A DNA stretch of 64,000 nt from Arcanobacterium pinnipediorum (GCF_023973165.1 NZ_CP099547.1:1364001-1428000); one strand, 5' to 3'; positions 9,521-18,693 are shown, numbered from the stretch's first letter. Notes: a model not told the origin generated them from the letters alone. Made by a program: numbers and translations.

Positions 9521-10356
9521 TAAATAACCTCCGCAAAAGTCCCGTCAATTAACGAAAAATACACATCAGCTGACGTGGTGAATTCGCCGAGCTGATTGGG
9601 TTTGCCAGTTCCGTGATAATCCGAAGATCCGAACCGTGCAAGTCCATACGACTTAACAATATCAGCCAACGCCGGCCGTGTATCGGCAGGATTGTCACGG
9701 TGATCTACTTCAACTCCAAACAGGCCTGCATCGGCTAATTCCTCGAACGCACTTTCGGCTGCAATCTGGCCACGCGAGGCGGCCCACGGGTGAGCCCACA
9801 CCGACTTTCCACCGGCTTGGCGGATAAAGGTTACGACGTCGATCGCTTCGGAAGAATAGTGGCTTACATAGTAGGGCGAGGATGGGGCAAGCAGTTCTTC
9901 GAACGCTTGCGAACGCGATTCAACCGCACCAAGACTAACCAGAGCGTCAGCTATGTGCGGACGTCCAAGAACCGCACCAGGCGCACCGTGGGCGACGACG
10001 TCGTCAAATGTAATCGGGTAGTCAACTGCTAAGCGTTGGATTATCTCGCGTGCACGCCCGATACGCGAATCGTGTAGCTTGGCTATGTGCGCGGTGATGC
10101 TGGGGTGTTGTGGATCGAATAGATAGCCCAAGATGTGTACGGGAACTTCCCGGTAGCGCGCAGTTATCTCCATTCCGCGCACGAGTTTAATGCCGGCGTG
10201 GGCGCTAGCTTGGCTGGCCTCGCTCCAGCCGGCAACCGTATCGTGATCAGTTAATCCAATAACATCGATTCGCTCGTGGCGGGCACGTTGTATTAAGGCC
10301 TGAGGAGAATCAGTGCCATCGGAATACGACGAATGTGTATGGAGATCAATGTTCAT
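9520..10356 (-). CDS. PHP-domain metal-dependent phosphoesterase
   Basis: A 278-aa PHP-domain hydrolase, probably a 3',5'-nucleoside bisphosphate phosphatase or RNase AM-like enzyme (TrpH/YciV family). The four PHP motifs are visible: DLHTHSSYSDG at residues 4-14, GLTDHDT near 35, WAHPWA near 190, and the C-terminal SSDYHG near 245. These supply the His/Asp ligands for a trinuclear metal site. It is the first gene of a two-gene unit with the MarC-like gene (1-base overlap). Substrate is inferred from the family only. Confidence 0.9.
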   Translation of the reverse strand: MNIDLHTHSSYSDGTDSPQALIQRARHERIDVIGLTDHDTVAGWSEASQASAHAGIKLVRGMEITARYREVPVHILGYLFDPQHPSITAHIAKLHDSRIGRAREIIQRLAVDYPITFDDVVAHGAPGAVLGRPHIADALVSLGAVESRSQAFEELLAPSSPYYVSHYSSEAIDVVTFIRQAGGKSVWAHPWAASRGQIAAESAFEELADAGLFGVEVDHRDNPADTRPALADIVKSYGLARFGSSDYHGTGKPNQLGEFTTSADVYFSLIDGTFAEVI

Positions 10357-10434
10357 ATCTTCATAGTACTCAACGCCTCCACCACGACCTACTCACACCT
10401 TGAGTTATCTTTTAGAATCGGCAGAAAATAATGG

Positions 10435-10440
10435 GATAAT
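10435..10440 (+). promoter_or_regulatory. Predicted -10 element for a leaderless pepP transcript
   Basis: GATAAT ends 6 bases before the ATG at 10447, so the expected transcription start falls on or next to the start codon. There is no Shine-Dalgarno sequence before the ATG. TTAGAA at 10412-10417 would be a weak -35 at a 17-base spacing. This arrangement is common in actinobacteria. Inference from spacing only. Confidence 0.5.
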
Positions 10441-10446
10441 AGAGTT

Positions 10447-11955
10447 ATGAATGAAAAAAAACAATCCCTCGAAGAGCGCGCACATAACCGCACGCAACGT
10501 CCACAAAGCGACGCATTCCGTTCTTTCATCGGTCAAGATTGGGGTGAGCGTCCTAGCGGTCCACAACGAAGTGCTGCAGCCGATTATCTACCGGAGCGCC
10601 ACGTTAAGTTGGGATCTCAATTCCGCGGAGAACGCCTCGTCTTCCCCGCTGGCGATCTTCAAGTCCGTTCTAACGATAGTGACTACCGGTTCCGTGCCCA
10701 CTCCGCATTTGCTCACTTGACTGGTTTAGGCGGTGAAGATGAACCAGGTGCAGTCCTCGTTCTCCATCCACTACCGCAGGCCGAGATCACCGAAACTGCA
10801 ACCCACGAAGCAGTTCTCTACTTCCATCCGCGAGCATCTCGATCGTCTGAAGAATTCTATGCAGATTCACGCCATGGTGAGTTTTGGGTGGGAGCTCGCC
10901 TTTCCGCCCCAGAAATGTCTACTTTGACCGGGTTGAATGTGGCACATATAGATACCTTGCGCGATGCTCTAGCTAAGGATCTTGGCGAAATTCAGATCCG
11001 AGTTATTCCCCAATCTGATGCCGCTATTGAATCTCTTGTTGAAGAATTGCGCCAAGAAAATGGCTTAACTTCTAGCGCAAGTGAGCTCAACGCTCAGCTT
11101 GCAGAAGCAGCCTCAGAACTGCGCCTTATTAAAGACGAGTACGAGATCGCTGAAATGCAAAAGGCTGTTGATGTTACTGCCGCCGGCTTTGATGAGATCG
11201 TTGCCTCATTCCCACGCGCTCGCACCCACTGGCGTGGGGAACGAGTTATCGAAGGAGCATTCTTTGCTAAAGCTCGCGAAGAAGGTAACGGACTCGGATA
11301 TGACACGATCGCAGCTGCTGGTAATCACGCCAATACCTTGCACTGGATTAAAAACGATGGACCGTTAGAAGATGGCACACTGATGCTCATTGATGCTGGA
11401 GCCGAAGTAGATTCGCTCTATACCGCTGATATCACTCGCACTCTGCCAGTCTCAGGAAAATTCAGCGATACTCAGCGTCTCGTTTACGAAGCAGTCCTCG
11501 AAGCATGTGATTATGCACTCGAGGTCGCCTCCCAGCCAGGAGTGCGCTTCCGCGACGTGCACGCAGCTGCCATGACCGTCATTGCTCGCCACCTTCATCA
11601 ATGGGGAATCTTGCCCGTATCGGCAGAAGAGTCGTTACTTCCGGAAAACCAATACCATCGCCGCTGGATGCCACATGGAACATCACACCATCTCGGTCTC
11701 GATGTTCACGATTGCGCCCAAGCTAAGCGCGAACTCTACCAAGATGCACTCTTGGAAGAAGGCATGGTCTTTACTATTGAGCCAGGTTTGTACTTTAGAG
11801 AAGATGATCTGAAGGTTCCACAAGAGTTCCGCGGAATCGGTGTGCGCATCGAAGATGACATCGTCATCACCAAAAACGGCGCAGTACGCATGTCAGAAAA
11901 CATCCCGCGCACCGTTGAAGACATCGAAAACTGGATGGCTCGCCTCGCACAATAA
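10447..11955 (+). CDS. pepP: Xaa-Pro aminopeptidase (M24B, PepP-like)
   Basis: A 502-aa cytoplasmic metallopeptidase that removes an N-terminal residue preceding proline. The first ~200 residues are the AMP_N (creatinase-like) domain; the pita-bread M24 domain follows. Metal-site landmarks are LMLIDAGAEVDSLYTADITR (two Asp), the HGTSHHLGLDVHD segment (His) and FTIEPGLYF (Glu), with a further Glu in GVRIEDDI. The length matches the aminopeptidase P1 family with its ~40-residue extra N-terminus. The gene stands alone, with a probable leaderless start. It is followed by a 75-bp gap that contains a short GCGGG/CCCGC hairpin near 11994. Confidence 0.93.
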   Translation: MNEKKQSLEERAHNRTQRPQSDAFRSFIGQDWGERPSGPQRSAAADYLPERHVKLGSQFRGERLVFPAGDLQVRSNDSDYRFRAHSAFAHLTGLGGEDEPGAVLVLHPLPQAEITETATHEAVLYFHPRASRSSEEFYADSRHGEFWVGARLSAPEMSTLTGLNVAHIDTLRDALAKDLGEIQIRVIPQSDAAIESLVEELRQENGLTSSASELNAQLAEAASELRLIKDEYEIAEMQKAVDVTAAGFDEIVASFPRARTHWRGERVIEGAFFAKAREEGNGLGYDTIAAAGNHANTLHWIKNDGPLEDGTLMLIDAGAEVDSLYTADITRTLPVSGKFSDTQRLVYEAVLEACDYALEVASQPGVRFRDVHAAAMTVIARHLHQWGILPVSAEESLLPENQYHRRWMPHGTSHHLGLDVHDCAQAKRELYQDALLEEGMVFTIEPGLYFREDDLKVPQEFRGIGVRIEDDIVITKNGAVRMSENIPRTVEDIENWMARLAQ

Positions 11956-12030
11956 CCAACCTAGCAAGGCGAACTACCAATGTAACCACTATCGCGGGAA
12001 CTCCCGCCACGACGAATAGGAGAGTGAATT

Positions 12031-13317
12031 ATGAGCACTCGTAACCCGTCTCGCGTCTTTGTTGGACGCCTAGCTGGAGCCGACGTTTTCGATCCGATTG
12101 GTGATCGCGTTGGCAAGGTGAACGACGTCGTCGTGGTTTTTCGATTACGCGGCGCCCCACTAGCAGTGGGGCTAACCGTTGACGTAGCCGGCAAGCGCCG
12201 AGTATTTCTACCGCTAACCCGAGTTACCTCAATGGCCAACGGGCAAGTGATCACTACTGGGGTGTTAAATATGCGCCGGTTTAACCAACGCCCAGTTGAA
12301 GCGATGGCAGTAGGCGAACTTCTCGATCGGCAAGTCACAATCATCGACTCTGGCGAACGTGCCGAAGTCGAAGACCTCGCTATCGAACAAACTCGCGGTA
12401 GAGAATGGCGGGTCACCACACTCTATGTGCGAATGGCCTCCACTGCCAAAGATGCTGGAAATACCCTCCTAATTCCCGCCTCTGGCGTTCGCGGGCTAGG
12501 AATTAAAGAAACCTCGCAAGGCGCAACCGCTTTGCTGGCGCAAATCTCGGGGTTAAAAGCACCCGATGTTGCTGATGTGTTGCGTGACCTTCCCGAAGAT
12601 CGCTTGCTCGCCGTCGCCCGTGAACTTTCAGATGAACGTCTAGCAGATGTCTTGGAAGAACTCGGTGATGATGATCGCGTGACCATTATGGAGTCTCTCG
12701 ACGTCGATCGCGCAGCTGACGTTTTGGAAGTCATGCAACCAGACGATGCGGCCGACTTGGTCAACGAGCTGCCCGAAGCCCAAGCTGAAGCATTGCTCGA
12801 ACGTATGGAACCCGAAGATGCTCGCGACGTGCGCCGCCTGATGAGCTACTCGGAACGCTCCGCCGGTGGTTTGATGACCACCGATCCCATTATCTTATCC
12901 CCAGACGCCTCCGTTGCGATGGCCTTGGCGCAAGCCCGCCGGCCCGAACTACCGCCAGCATTAGCGTCAATGATTTTTGTGACCCGTCCCCCGCACGAAT
13001 CTCCAACCGGTCGGTATATCGGCGTCGTTCATTTACAACGTGCGCTGCGCGAACCGCCGTCGAATATGATCGGCGGGATCATCGAACAAGTTGAAGCCTT
13101 ATCACCTGACGACGGCATTGGTACCATTACTCGACTGTTGGCAACCTACAATTTGACTGTTCTTCCGGTAGTTGCCGAAGAAACACTCGTCGGTGCGGTC
13201 TCAGTTGATGACGTACTCGATCACTTGCTACCTGAAGACTGGCGCGAAGCTGACGAAGATGAACTCGATGAAGCTGTTGATGCTCAGCACAACTATGACG
13301 AGGAGGGTGAAGAATAA
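12031..13317 (+). CDS. PRC-barrel / MgtE N-terminal / CBS domain protein without channel domain
   Basis: A 428-aa soluble protein. Residues ~5-80 look like a PRC-barrel fold (FVGRLAGADVFDPIGDRVGK). Residues ~170-285 are the helical MgtE_N repeat region (LADVLEELGDDDRV, AADVLEVMQPDDAADL, ALLERMEPEDARDV), and ~285-410 hold a CBS pair. The Mg2+-conducting membrane domain of true MgtE is absent, so this is a regulatory or sensor protein and not a transporter. The last residues are highly acidic. It is first in a tight run with the DUF1003, Mrp and methyltransferase genes; its stop overlaps the next start in TAATG. The pairing of MgtE_N/CBS with DUF1003 is conserved in actinobacteria. The ATG has an AGGAG upstream. 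Confidence 0.88.
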   Translation: MSTRNPSRVFVGRLAGADVFDPIGDRVGKVNDVVVVFRLRGAPLAVGLTVDVAGKRRVFLPLTRVTSMANGQVITTGVLNMRRFNQRPVEAMAVGELLDRQVTIIDSGERAEVEDLAIEQTRGREWRVTTLYVRMASTAKDAGNTLLIPASGVRGLGIKETSQGATALLAQISGLKAPDVADVLRDLPEDRLLAVARELSDERLADVLEELGDDDRVTIMESLDVDRAADVLEVMQPDDAADLVNELPEAQAEALLERMEPEDARDVRRLMSYSERSAGGLMTTDPIILSPDASVAMALAQARRPELPPALASMIFVTRPPHESPTGRYIGVVHLQRALREPPSNMIGGIIEQVEALSPDDGIGTITRLLATYNLTVLPVVAEETLVGAVSVDDVLDHLLPEDWREADEDELDEAVDAQHNYDEEGEE

Positions 13318-13898
13318 TGGCAAACTTTGATGAACCATCAGATAAGCGCTCACGCCGGATCCGCAAAGCGCGGTGGAACTCTGACGCGGTCGGAGTTATT
13401 TCTGAGCGCATCGCGCGGTTTTCTGGAACGCCGCAGTTCCTCGTCTATCTATCGATATTCGTTGCCGTGTGGCTGGCCTGGAATACGTGGGGACCAAATG
13501 CGTTACGATTCGACTCAGCTGAGCTCGGCTTTACTGCCTTGACGTTGATGCTCTCGCTCCAGGCCTCTTATGCTGCGCCGCTTATTTTGCTTGCACAAAA
13601 TCGTCAGGATGATCGCGATCGCGTGACAGCACAGCAAGATCGTTTTACCGCAGAGCGCAACCTTGCTGACACCGAATATATTACCCGCGAGATCGCCTCG
13701 CTGCGGTTGGCAATGAATGAGATTGCCACCCGTGACTTTGTTCGCTCCGAGATCCGCGATCAGTTGGAGATATATCGCGAGACGAATACGGAACTCGTGT
13801 CGCAACTATCGGAAAAAGATGAACATATCGCTAAACTCGAGCGTGAAATTGCGCGACTAAAGGCGCATGAAGAACATGGCGAAAAGAAGGTAGACTGA
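13317..13898 (+). CDS. DUF1003 family membrane protein
   Basis: A 193-aa protein of the DUF1003 family (function unknown, often next to MgtE_N/CBS genes). Residues 1-35 are basic and cytoplasmic. Two transmembrane segments follow, around residues 40-58 (FLVYLSIFVAVWLAWNTWGP) and 70-95, the latter ending in the family motif SLQASYAAPLILLAQNRQ. After DRDR the protein becomes a long charged helix (~105-190), probably coiled coil. The start shares one base with the stop of the upstream gene, so translation is coupled. A partnership with the MgtE_N/CBS protein is inferred from this coupling. Confidence 0.9.
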   Translation: MANFDEPSDKRSRRIRKARWNSDAVGVISERIARFSGTPQFLVYLSIFVAVWLAWNTWGPNALRFDSAELGFTALTLMLSLQASYAAPLILLAQNRQDDRDRVTAQQDRFTAERNLADTEYITREIASLRLAMNEIATRDFVRSEIRDQLEIYRETNTELVSQLSEKDEHIAKLEREIARLKAHEEHGEKKVD

Positions 13899-13903
13899 CT
13901 GTC

Positions 13904-15028
13904 ATGACTATTTCTATCGAAAAGATCAATCAAGCCCTAGCCACCGTCTACGACCCAGAAATCAAGCGACCGATCACCGATATCGGTATGGTTCGTTCGG
14001 TGGAAGTTAACGACGAGGGTCTGGTTACCGTTGGTATCAACCTCACCACTGCCGGTTGCCCGTTACGCAATAAACTCACCGAGGATGCTACTCAAGCCGT
14101 GTCAGCTGTTGCCGGGGTGACGGGAGTCGAGGTCGTCATGGGGGTTATGAACGACGAAGAAAAAGCACAGTTACGAAAGACGTTGCGTGGGGGCAATCCC
14201 GAGCGGCACAACCCGTTCCAAGAAGCTGGGTCATTGACCCGCGTCTATGCTATCTCTTCGGGCAAAGGTGGCGTTGGGAAGTCGTCAATGACTGTCAATT
14301 TAGCTACGGCTATGCAACGCCAAGGACTGAAGGTGGGCATTGTTGATGCCGATATTTATGGCTTTTCAATCCCGCAGATGATGGGAGTCACGTCGCCGCC
14401 ACAGGTTGTTGATAAGATGATCATTCCGCCGATAGCACACGATGTGAAGACCATTTCTATTGGCATGTTTATGGAAGAAAATATTCCTGTTGTATGGCGT
14501 GGGCCTATGCTTCACCGTGCTCTCGAACAGTTCTTCTCCGATGTTTACTGGGGCGATCTTGATGTTCTTCTCATCGATCTGCCACCTGGTACCGGTGATA
14601 TTGCGCTGTCGGTTGCCCAGCTCATTCCGCAATCAGAAGTTGTTTTGGTTACTACCCCGCAGGTGGCGGCCGCCGATGTTGCCGAACGTGCAGGCATGAT
14701 GGCAAAACAAACCGAACAACGCGTGGTTGGCGTGATTGAGAATATGTCATTCCTTGCCATGCCAGATGGTTCAAAGATGGAAATCTTTGGCTCTGGTGGC
14801 GGCAAGAAAGTAGCTGACGAACTTTCCTACATTCTCGGTTACGATGTGCCGCTCTTGGGTCAAGTGCCCCTCGAACAACCGCTGCGTGAAGGCGGAGACG
14901 CCGGTGTTCCACTTGCCAGCCAAGATAGTTCTTCACCAGCTCATGATGCTCTTGATGAGATAGCTAGTGTGTTGGGGCGTCGCGCACGCGGTCTGGCCGG
15001 TAAATCTCTTGGGGTTTCTCCACTCTAG
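13904..15028 (+). CDS. mrp: Mrp/ApbC-family P-loop ATPase (iron-sulphur carrier family)
   Basis: A 374-aa Mrp-type ATPase, a family linked to iron-sulphur cluster carriage. Residues ~1-80 form the MIP18/DUF59 domain. The ParA-like ATPase starts at residue ~113 with deviant Walker A SSGKGGVGKSS; later landmarks are VDADIYGFS and LLIDLPPGTGD. The usual cluster-binding CxxC after ENMS is missing: here the text is ENMSFLAMPDGS. Other actinobacterial Mrp proteins also lack it, so cluster binding must differ or be absent. Five bases separate the gene from the DUF1003 stop. Confidence 0.9.
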   Translation: MTISIEKINQALATVYDPEIKRPITDIGMVRSVEVNDEGLVTVGINLTTAGCPLRNKLTEDATQAVSAVAGVTGVEVVMGVMNDEEKAQLRKTLRGGNPERHNPFQEAGSLTRVYAISSGKGGVGKSSMTVNLATAMQRQGLKVGIVDADIYGFSIPQMMGVTSPPQVVDKMIIPPIAHDVKTISIGMFMEENIPVVWRGPMLHRALEQFFSDVYWGDLDVLLIDLPPGTGDIALSVAQLIPQSEVVLVTTPQVAAADVAERAGMMAKQTEQRVVGVIENMSFLAMPDGSKMEIFGSGGGKKVADELSYILGYDVPLLGQVPLEQPLREGGDAGVPLASQDSSSPAHDALDEIASVLGRRARGLAGKSLGVSPL

Positions 15029-15048
15029 CGGGAGGGAAAGTAACGAGC

Positions 15049-15681
15049 ATGAGCACCGAAAAAGCACAATCGTGGCTGTACGCTGAATCTTTTGTCACCG
15101 AAAATGAATCTATCGCGCAGGCACGGTATCAAGCCACAGAACTGGGCATCGAATCCATTAGCCCGGCAACTGGACAATTCTTGTCTTTGCTGGCAACAGG
15201 TAGTCAGATCAAAACAATTGCCGATATTGGGACCGGTACGGGCGTTTCGGGTCTGTATTTGTTGAGCGGATCGAGTCAATCGCATCTAACCAGTATTGAT
15301 ATTGATTCCGAGGCGCAAAATTTTGCTCGGCAAAACTTTGCTGCGACTGGGATTCGATCTGGGCGCTATCGATTAATCAATGGCCGCAGTGCAGATATTT
15401 TACCGCGCCTAGCAGCTAACTCTTACGATATCGTCTTTATCGATGGCGATATTTTAGAAGCTGAAGGTGATGTGGTCGAAGCGTTACGTATGCTTCGCAC
15501 TGGCGGAATGCTCATCGTCGCTCATGGTCTTTACCACGACCGCGTTGCTGATCCGGCACGCCGTGATGACAACACGGTTGCCATGCGAAATATCGGCAAG
15601 ATGCTTCTCGAAAGTGATCAGGTTACGGCTTCGCTACTACCACTTGGCGATGGCTTGCTTGTTGCAACGAAACTGTCTTAG
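15049..15681 (+). CDS. O-methyltransferase (class I SAM-dependent)
   Basis: A 210-aa SAM-dependent methyltransferase of the catechol/caffeoyl-CoA O-methyltransferase family (M. tuberculosis Rv1220c-like). The SAM-binding glycine motif is IADIGTGTGVSGLYLL near residues 58-73. SIDIDSEAQNFAR gives the acidic residue that binds the ribose, and YDIVFIDGD is the metal-binding region. It follows mrp by 20 bp with GGGAGG before the ATG and probably closes the operon. The substrate cannot be read from the sequence. Confidence 0.88.
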   Translation: MSTEKAQSWLYAESFVTENESIAQARYQATELGIESISPATGQFLSLLATGSQIKTIADIGTGTGVSGLYLLSGSSQSHLTSIDIDSEAQNFARQNFAATGIRSGRYRLINGRSADILPRLAANSYDIVFIDGDILEAEGDVVEALRMLRTGGMLIVAHGLYHDRVADPARRDDNTVAMRNIGKMLLESDQVTASLLPLGDGLLVATKLS

Positions 15682-15734
15682 ACGAATAGTGTGCCTGAGT
15701 AGACCTACTCGGGCACACCGTTCAATTCAATGCG

Positions 15735-15911
15735 TTAGTTGCGTTCCATAACTGCTTGTTCGACGACGTCGAGCAACGTCTGTAGTTCATCGTCACGCAG
15801 TTCTAGAACCATGCGGCCTCCACCTTCAAGCGGAATGCGTAACACAGTTCCGTGATTTGAGCGCTCTGTTTCCAACGGGCCATCTCCAGTGCGGGGTTTC
15901 ATCGCTGCCAT
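15735..15911 (-). CDS. DUF3117 family small protein
   Basis: A 58-aa conserved actinobacterial protein (DUF3117), function unknown. The core reads MAAMKPRTGDGPLE, then an RIPLEGGGRMVLEL strand pair and a C-terminal helix LQTLLDVVEQAVME. I start it at the ATG at 15911, because AGGAGG lies 5 bases upstream and the family begins exactly there. A longer reading from 15926 would place the ribosome-binding site inside the gene. It converges with the methyltransferase gene; 53 bp separate the stops. Confidence 0.9.
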   Translation of the reverse strand: MAAMKPRTGDGPLETERSNHGTVLRIPLEGGGRMVLELRDDELQTLLDVVEQAVMERN

Positions 15912-16086
15912 GAGACCTCCTCTCATAAGCCATTTTGGCTATCACCTCAAGTCTAGTCTATTTTCATGGCTTTGAGTCCAAAAATTATTTTTTGCTCTCT
16001 TGGTAAACAACTCCTGTTGCTAATTTTTAATCGCACATAGCCCATCCCATCGATATCTAACTGCCCTATAACCTATGTGTTTTTGG

Positions 16087-16092
16087 TAGTAT
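16087..16092 (+). promoter_or_regulatory. Predicted -10 element for leaderless purine nucleoside phosphorylase mRNA
   Basis: TAGTAT ends 6 bases before the ATG at 16099, and no purine-rich ribosome-binding site is present. The expected transcription start coincides with the start codon. No good -35 is visible. The preceding 15912-16086 stretch is AT-rich and holds no gene. Inference from spacing. Confidence 0.45.
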
Positions 16093-16098
16093 TTACCT

Positions 16099-16923
16099 AT
16101 GAATACTACTGAACTTTCACCACACGAACTTGCTAACGAAGCAGCTCGAGTAATCGCCGAACGCACCGGTGTAGCACGCCACGAAATAGCGTTGACTCTC
16201 GGCTCTGGTTGGGGCGGTGCCGCCCAACTCATTGGTGACGTCGTTGCAGAAATAGACGCTGCCGAGATTCCTGGTTTCCATGCTTCATCAGTTGTTGGAC
16301 ACGGCGGAAAGATTACGTCGATTAAACTCAAATCTGGCCATCATGCACTAGTTCTCGGTGCTCGTACCCACTTCTATGAAGGCAAAGGCGTACGGGCCGT
16401 GGCACACGGGGTGCGCACAGCTGCTGCTGGAGGTGCAAAGGTTTGCATCCTCACTAACGGATGTGGCTCTACGGTTCAACAATGGGGTCCAGGCACAGCC
16501 GTTTTGATTAAAGACCACCTCAATCTCACAGCCACCTCCCCCATTGAAGGTGCACACTTCGTTGATTTATCCGATGCCTACTCAGCTCGCCTACGTGCGA
16601 TCGCCCACGAGGTCGATCCTAACTTGCCAGAAGGCGTCTACACCCAATTTCCTGGCCCGCACTACGAAACCCCCGCGGAAGTAAAAATGGCACGAATCAT
16701 GGGTGGCGATCTTGTTGGCATGTCTACCGCGCTTGAAACTATTGCGGCTGCTGAAGCTGGCGTTGAAGTCCTCGGGATTTCCCTCGTTACCAACCATGCT
16801 GCTGGTTTTGGCCCCGATAAGCTCGACCACAAAGAAGTTCTTGAAGCAGGCCAAGCAGCTGGGCCACGCATCTCCCGTCTCTTAGCAGACATCATCGAAC
16901 GTATCACCACCACATTGGGATAA
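16099..16923 (+). CDS. Purine-nucleoside phosphorylase (trimeric type)
   Basis: A 274-aa cytoplasmic enzyme that splits inosine, guanosine and their deoxy forms with phosphate into free base and (deoxy)ribose 1-phosphate. Family motifs: phosphate-site GSGWGG at residue ~35, SVVGHGGKI, GARTHFYEGKG, then FPGPHYETPAE (active-site Glu region), MSTALETIAA and VTNHAAG, where Asn reads the purine. The length fits trimeric low-molecular-mass PNP (M. tuberculosis Rv3307-like). The phosphosugar mutase gene follows by 37 bp, and the same pair stands together in M. tuberculosis (deoD-pmmB), supporting a shared salvage role. Confidence 0.93.
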   Translation: MNTTELSPHELANEAARVIAERTGVARHEIALTLGSGWGGAAQLIGDVVAEIDAAEIPGFHASSVVGHGGKITSIKLKSGHHALVLGARTHFYEGKGVRAVAHGVRTAAAGGAKVCILTNGCGSTVQQWGPGTAVLIKDHLNLTATSPIEGAHFVDLSDAYSARLRAIAHEVDPNLPEGVYTQFPGPHYETPAEVKMARIMGGDLVGMSTALETIAAAEAGVEVLGISLVTNHAAGFGPDKLDHKEVLEAGQAAGPRISRLLADIIERITTTLG

Positions 16924-16960
16924 ATCGCGCTTATAGATAGATTTTGATGAGAGGAAGAAT

Positions 16961-18649
16961 ATGTCATATAACATCGAAGAAGTTAGCCAATGGATCGCTC
17001 ACGATCCTGACGAGAAAACCGCTGCCGAAGTTCGCCAGCTCCTTGAGCTCGCTGAAGAAGGGGACTGCGCAGCCCAACAAGAACTAACAGATCGGTTCCA
17101 CGGTAGCCTTGAATTTGGCACTGCCGGTTTACGCGGTGAAATGGCAGGCGGACCCAACCGAATGAACCGCGCTGTTGTACGCCGTACAGCTTACGGTTTA
17201 ACTGAGTGGTTAAAGGAAAAAGTCGGAGACGATGCACTTGTTGTTATCGGATATGATGCCCGATACAACTCAGCAGATTTTGCTGCCGATACCGCAGCTA
17301 TCGTTACCGCCGCGGGTTTGCGCGCCAAGATCATGCCACGTGCACTGCCCACCCCAGTTTTAGCCTTCTCGGTACGATATTTTGGTGCAGACGCCGGTGT
17401 TATGGTCACCGCCTCGCACAATCCTGCCAAAGATAACGGCTACAAGGTCTACACCGGTGCCCGTGCCACCGATGATTTAGGGCGCGGAGCACAAATCGTT
17501 CCACCTACCGATAGTCAAATTGCTGCACATATTGCACGCGCACCTTTTGCTGACGAAATCCCACTAGCCCAATCAGGGTGGGAAACAATCAGCGAAGATG
17601 TGATTGACACCTACATCCAAACAGCAATTCAAACCATCCCCGAGCAAACTCCACGCGACCTCAAGATCGTCTATACTGCCATGCATGGTGTGGGAGCCCA
17701 AACAATGCGTCGCGTGCTCACCGGAGCTGGTTTTACCGACGTCGTCGATGTTCCCGAGCAAAACACACCAGATCCTGATTTCCCAACCGTTGCGTTCCCT
17801 AATCCGGAAGAAGCTGGCGCACTCGATATTGCGATTGCACACGCACAACGCGAAAACGCAGATATCGTTATCGCCTCCGATCCCGATGCAGACCGCGCTT
17901 CGGCCGCAATCCCAGTCAACGGAACCTGGATTCAGCTCTCTGGTGATGAAATCGGGTCAATTCTTGGCGAACAGGTCGCAAAGCGGCTTGAAGAAGCTGG
18001 CGAGCGCGGCACGTTGGCGAACTCCATCGTCTCCTCCCAGCTACTAGAACACATTGCCCGAGTACACGGCCAAGATTATGAAGCAACCCTCACCGGTTTT
18101 AAGTGGATCTCGCGAGCACGAAACATCGCATTTGGGTATGAAGAGGCAATCGGTTTTTGTGTAGATCCACAAAGTGTCAAAGATAAAGACGGCATTTCTG
18201 CTGGCCTACTTATCGCTCAAACCGCAGCCCGCCTCAAAGCTGACGGCCAAAGCCTACGCGATGAACTAGACCGTATCGCGCAACAGGTCGGAGCCTTATA
18301 TGCGACTGCTCCTGTGACCATCCGCGTTGAAGATCTCTCAATTATTCCGGCAACAATGGATAAAGTACGCACTAATCCGCCATCGGTCCTTGTGGGATCT
18401 GACGTGTCATCCATCGTAGATCTATCCATCGGCACCGCTGATCTCCCACCCACGAATGCGATGATTTTGCGCACCGATGCCGGTGATCGCGCCATCGTAC
18501 GCCCCTCGGGTACTGAACCCAAGGTCAAATGCTATCTGGAAGTTATTATTCGCCTCGATGGCATCAGCATTGACGATGCTCGCCAGCAAGCAAGTATGCG
18601 GCTTGAACAATTGAAGGCAGATATGGGCCAGGTGCTCTCGCTTTCATAA
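16961..18649 (+). CDS. Phosphosugar mutase (PGM2-like; probable phosphopentomutase)
   Basis: A 562-aa alpha-D-phosphohexomutase superfamily enzyme. The phospho-serine loop is VTASHNPAKDNGYK (catalytic Ser ~152), the metal loop is ASDPDADR, the sugar-binding loop GYEEAIGF, and the C-terminal phosphate loop RPSGTEPKVK. It is usually annotated phosphomannomutase/phosphoglucomutase. However, it sits just after a purine nucleoside phosphorylase and opposite deoC and deoA, no deoB is seen nearby, and human PGM2 of this subfamily acts on pentose 1-phosphates. I therefore think phosphopentomutase is its main role (inference). AGAGGAAG precedes the ATG. Confidence 0.88.
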   Translation: MSYNIEEVSQWIAHDPDEKTAAEVRQLLELAEEGDCAAQQELTDRFHGSLEFGTAGLRGEMAGGPNRMNRAVVRRTAYGLTEWLKEKVGDDALVVIGYDARYNSADFAADTAAIVTAAGLRAKIMPRALPTPVLAFSVRYFGADAGVMVTASHNPAKDNGYKVYTGARATDDLGRGAQIVPPTDSQIAAHIARAPFADEIPLAQSGWETISEDVIDTYIQTAIQTIPEQTPRDLKIVYTAMHGVGAQTMRRVLTGAGFTDVVDVPEQNTPDPDFPTVAFPNPEEAGALDIAIAHAQRENADIVIASDPDADRASAAIPVNGTWIQLSGDEIGSILGEQVAKRLEEAGERGTLANSIVSSQLLEHIARVHGQDYEATLTGFKWISRARNIAFGYEEAIGFCVDPQSVKDKDGISAGLLIAQTAARLKADGQSLRDELDRIAQQVGALYATAPVTIRVEDLSIIPATMDKVRTNPPSVLVGSDVSSIVDLSIGTADLPPTNAMILRTDAGDRAIVRPSGTEPKVKCYLEVIIRLDGISIDDARQQASMRLEQLKADMGQVLSLS

Positions 18650-18664
18650 CCCTAACCCCACAAG

Positions 18665-18693
18665 ACTTTTCTAGAATCTCAACCTAGAAAAGT
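18665..18693. terminator. Small hairpin 3' of the mutase gene
   Basis: Perfect 10-bp arms ACTTTTCTAG (18665-18674) and CTAGAAAAGT (18684-18693) around a 9-base loop. It lies 16 bases after the mutase stop and directly before a second, stronger hairpin. It may be an accessory terminator or a 3'-end stabiliser. Confidence 0.6.

Noticed and set aside
11961-12419. A 152-codon minus-strand open frame over the MgtE_N/CBS gene
   Set aside because: Thr/Arg/Ser-rich shadow of a gene with recognisable domains.
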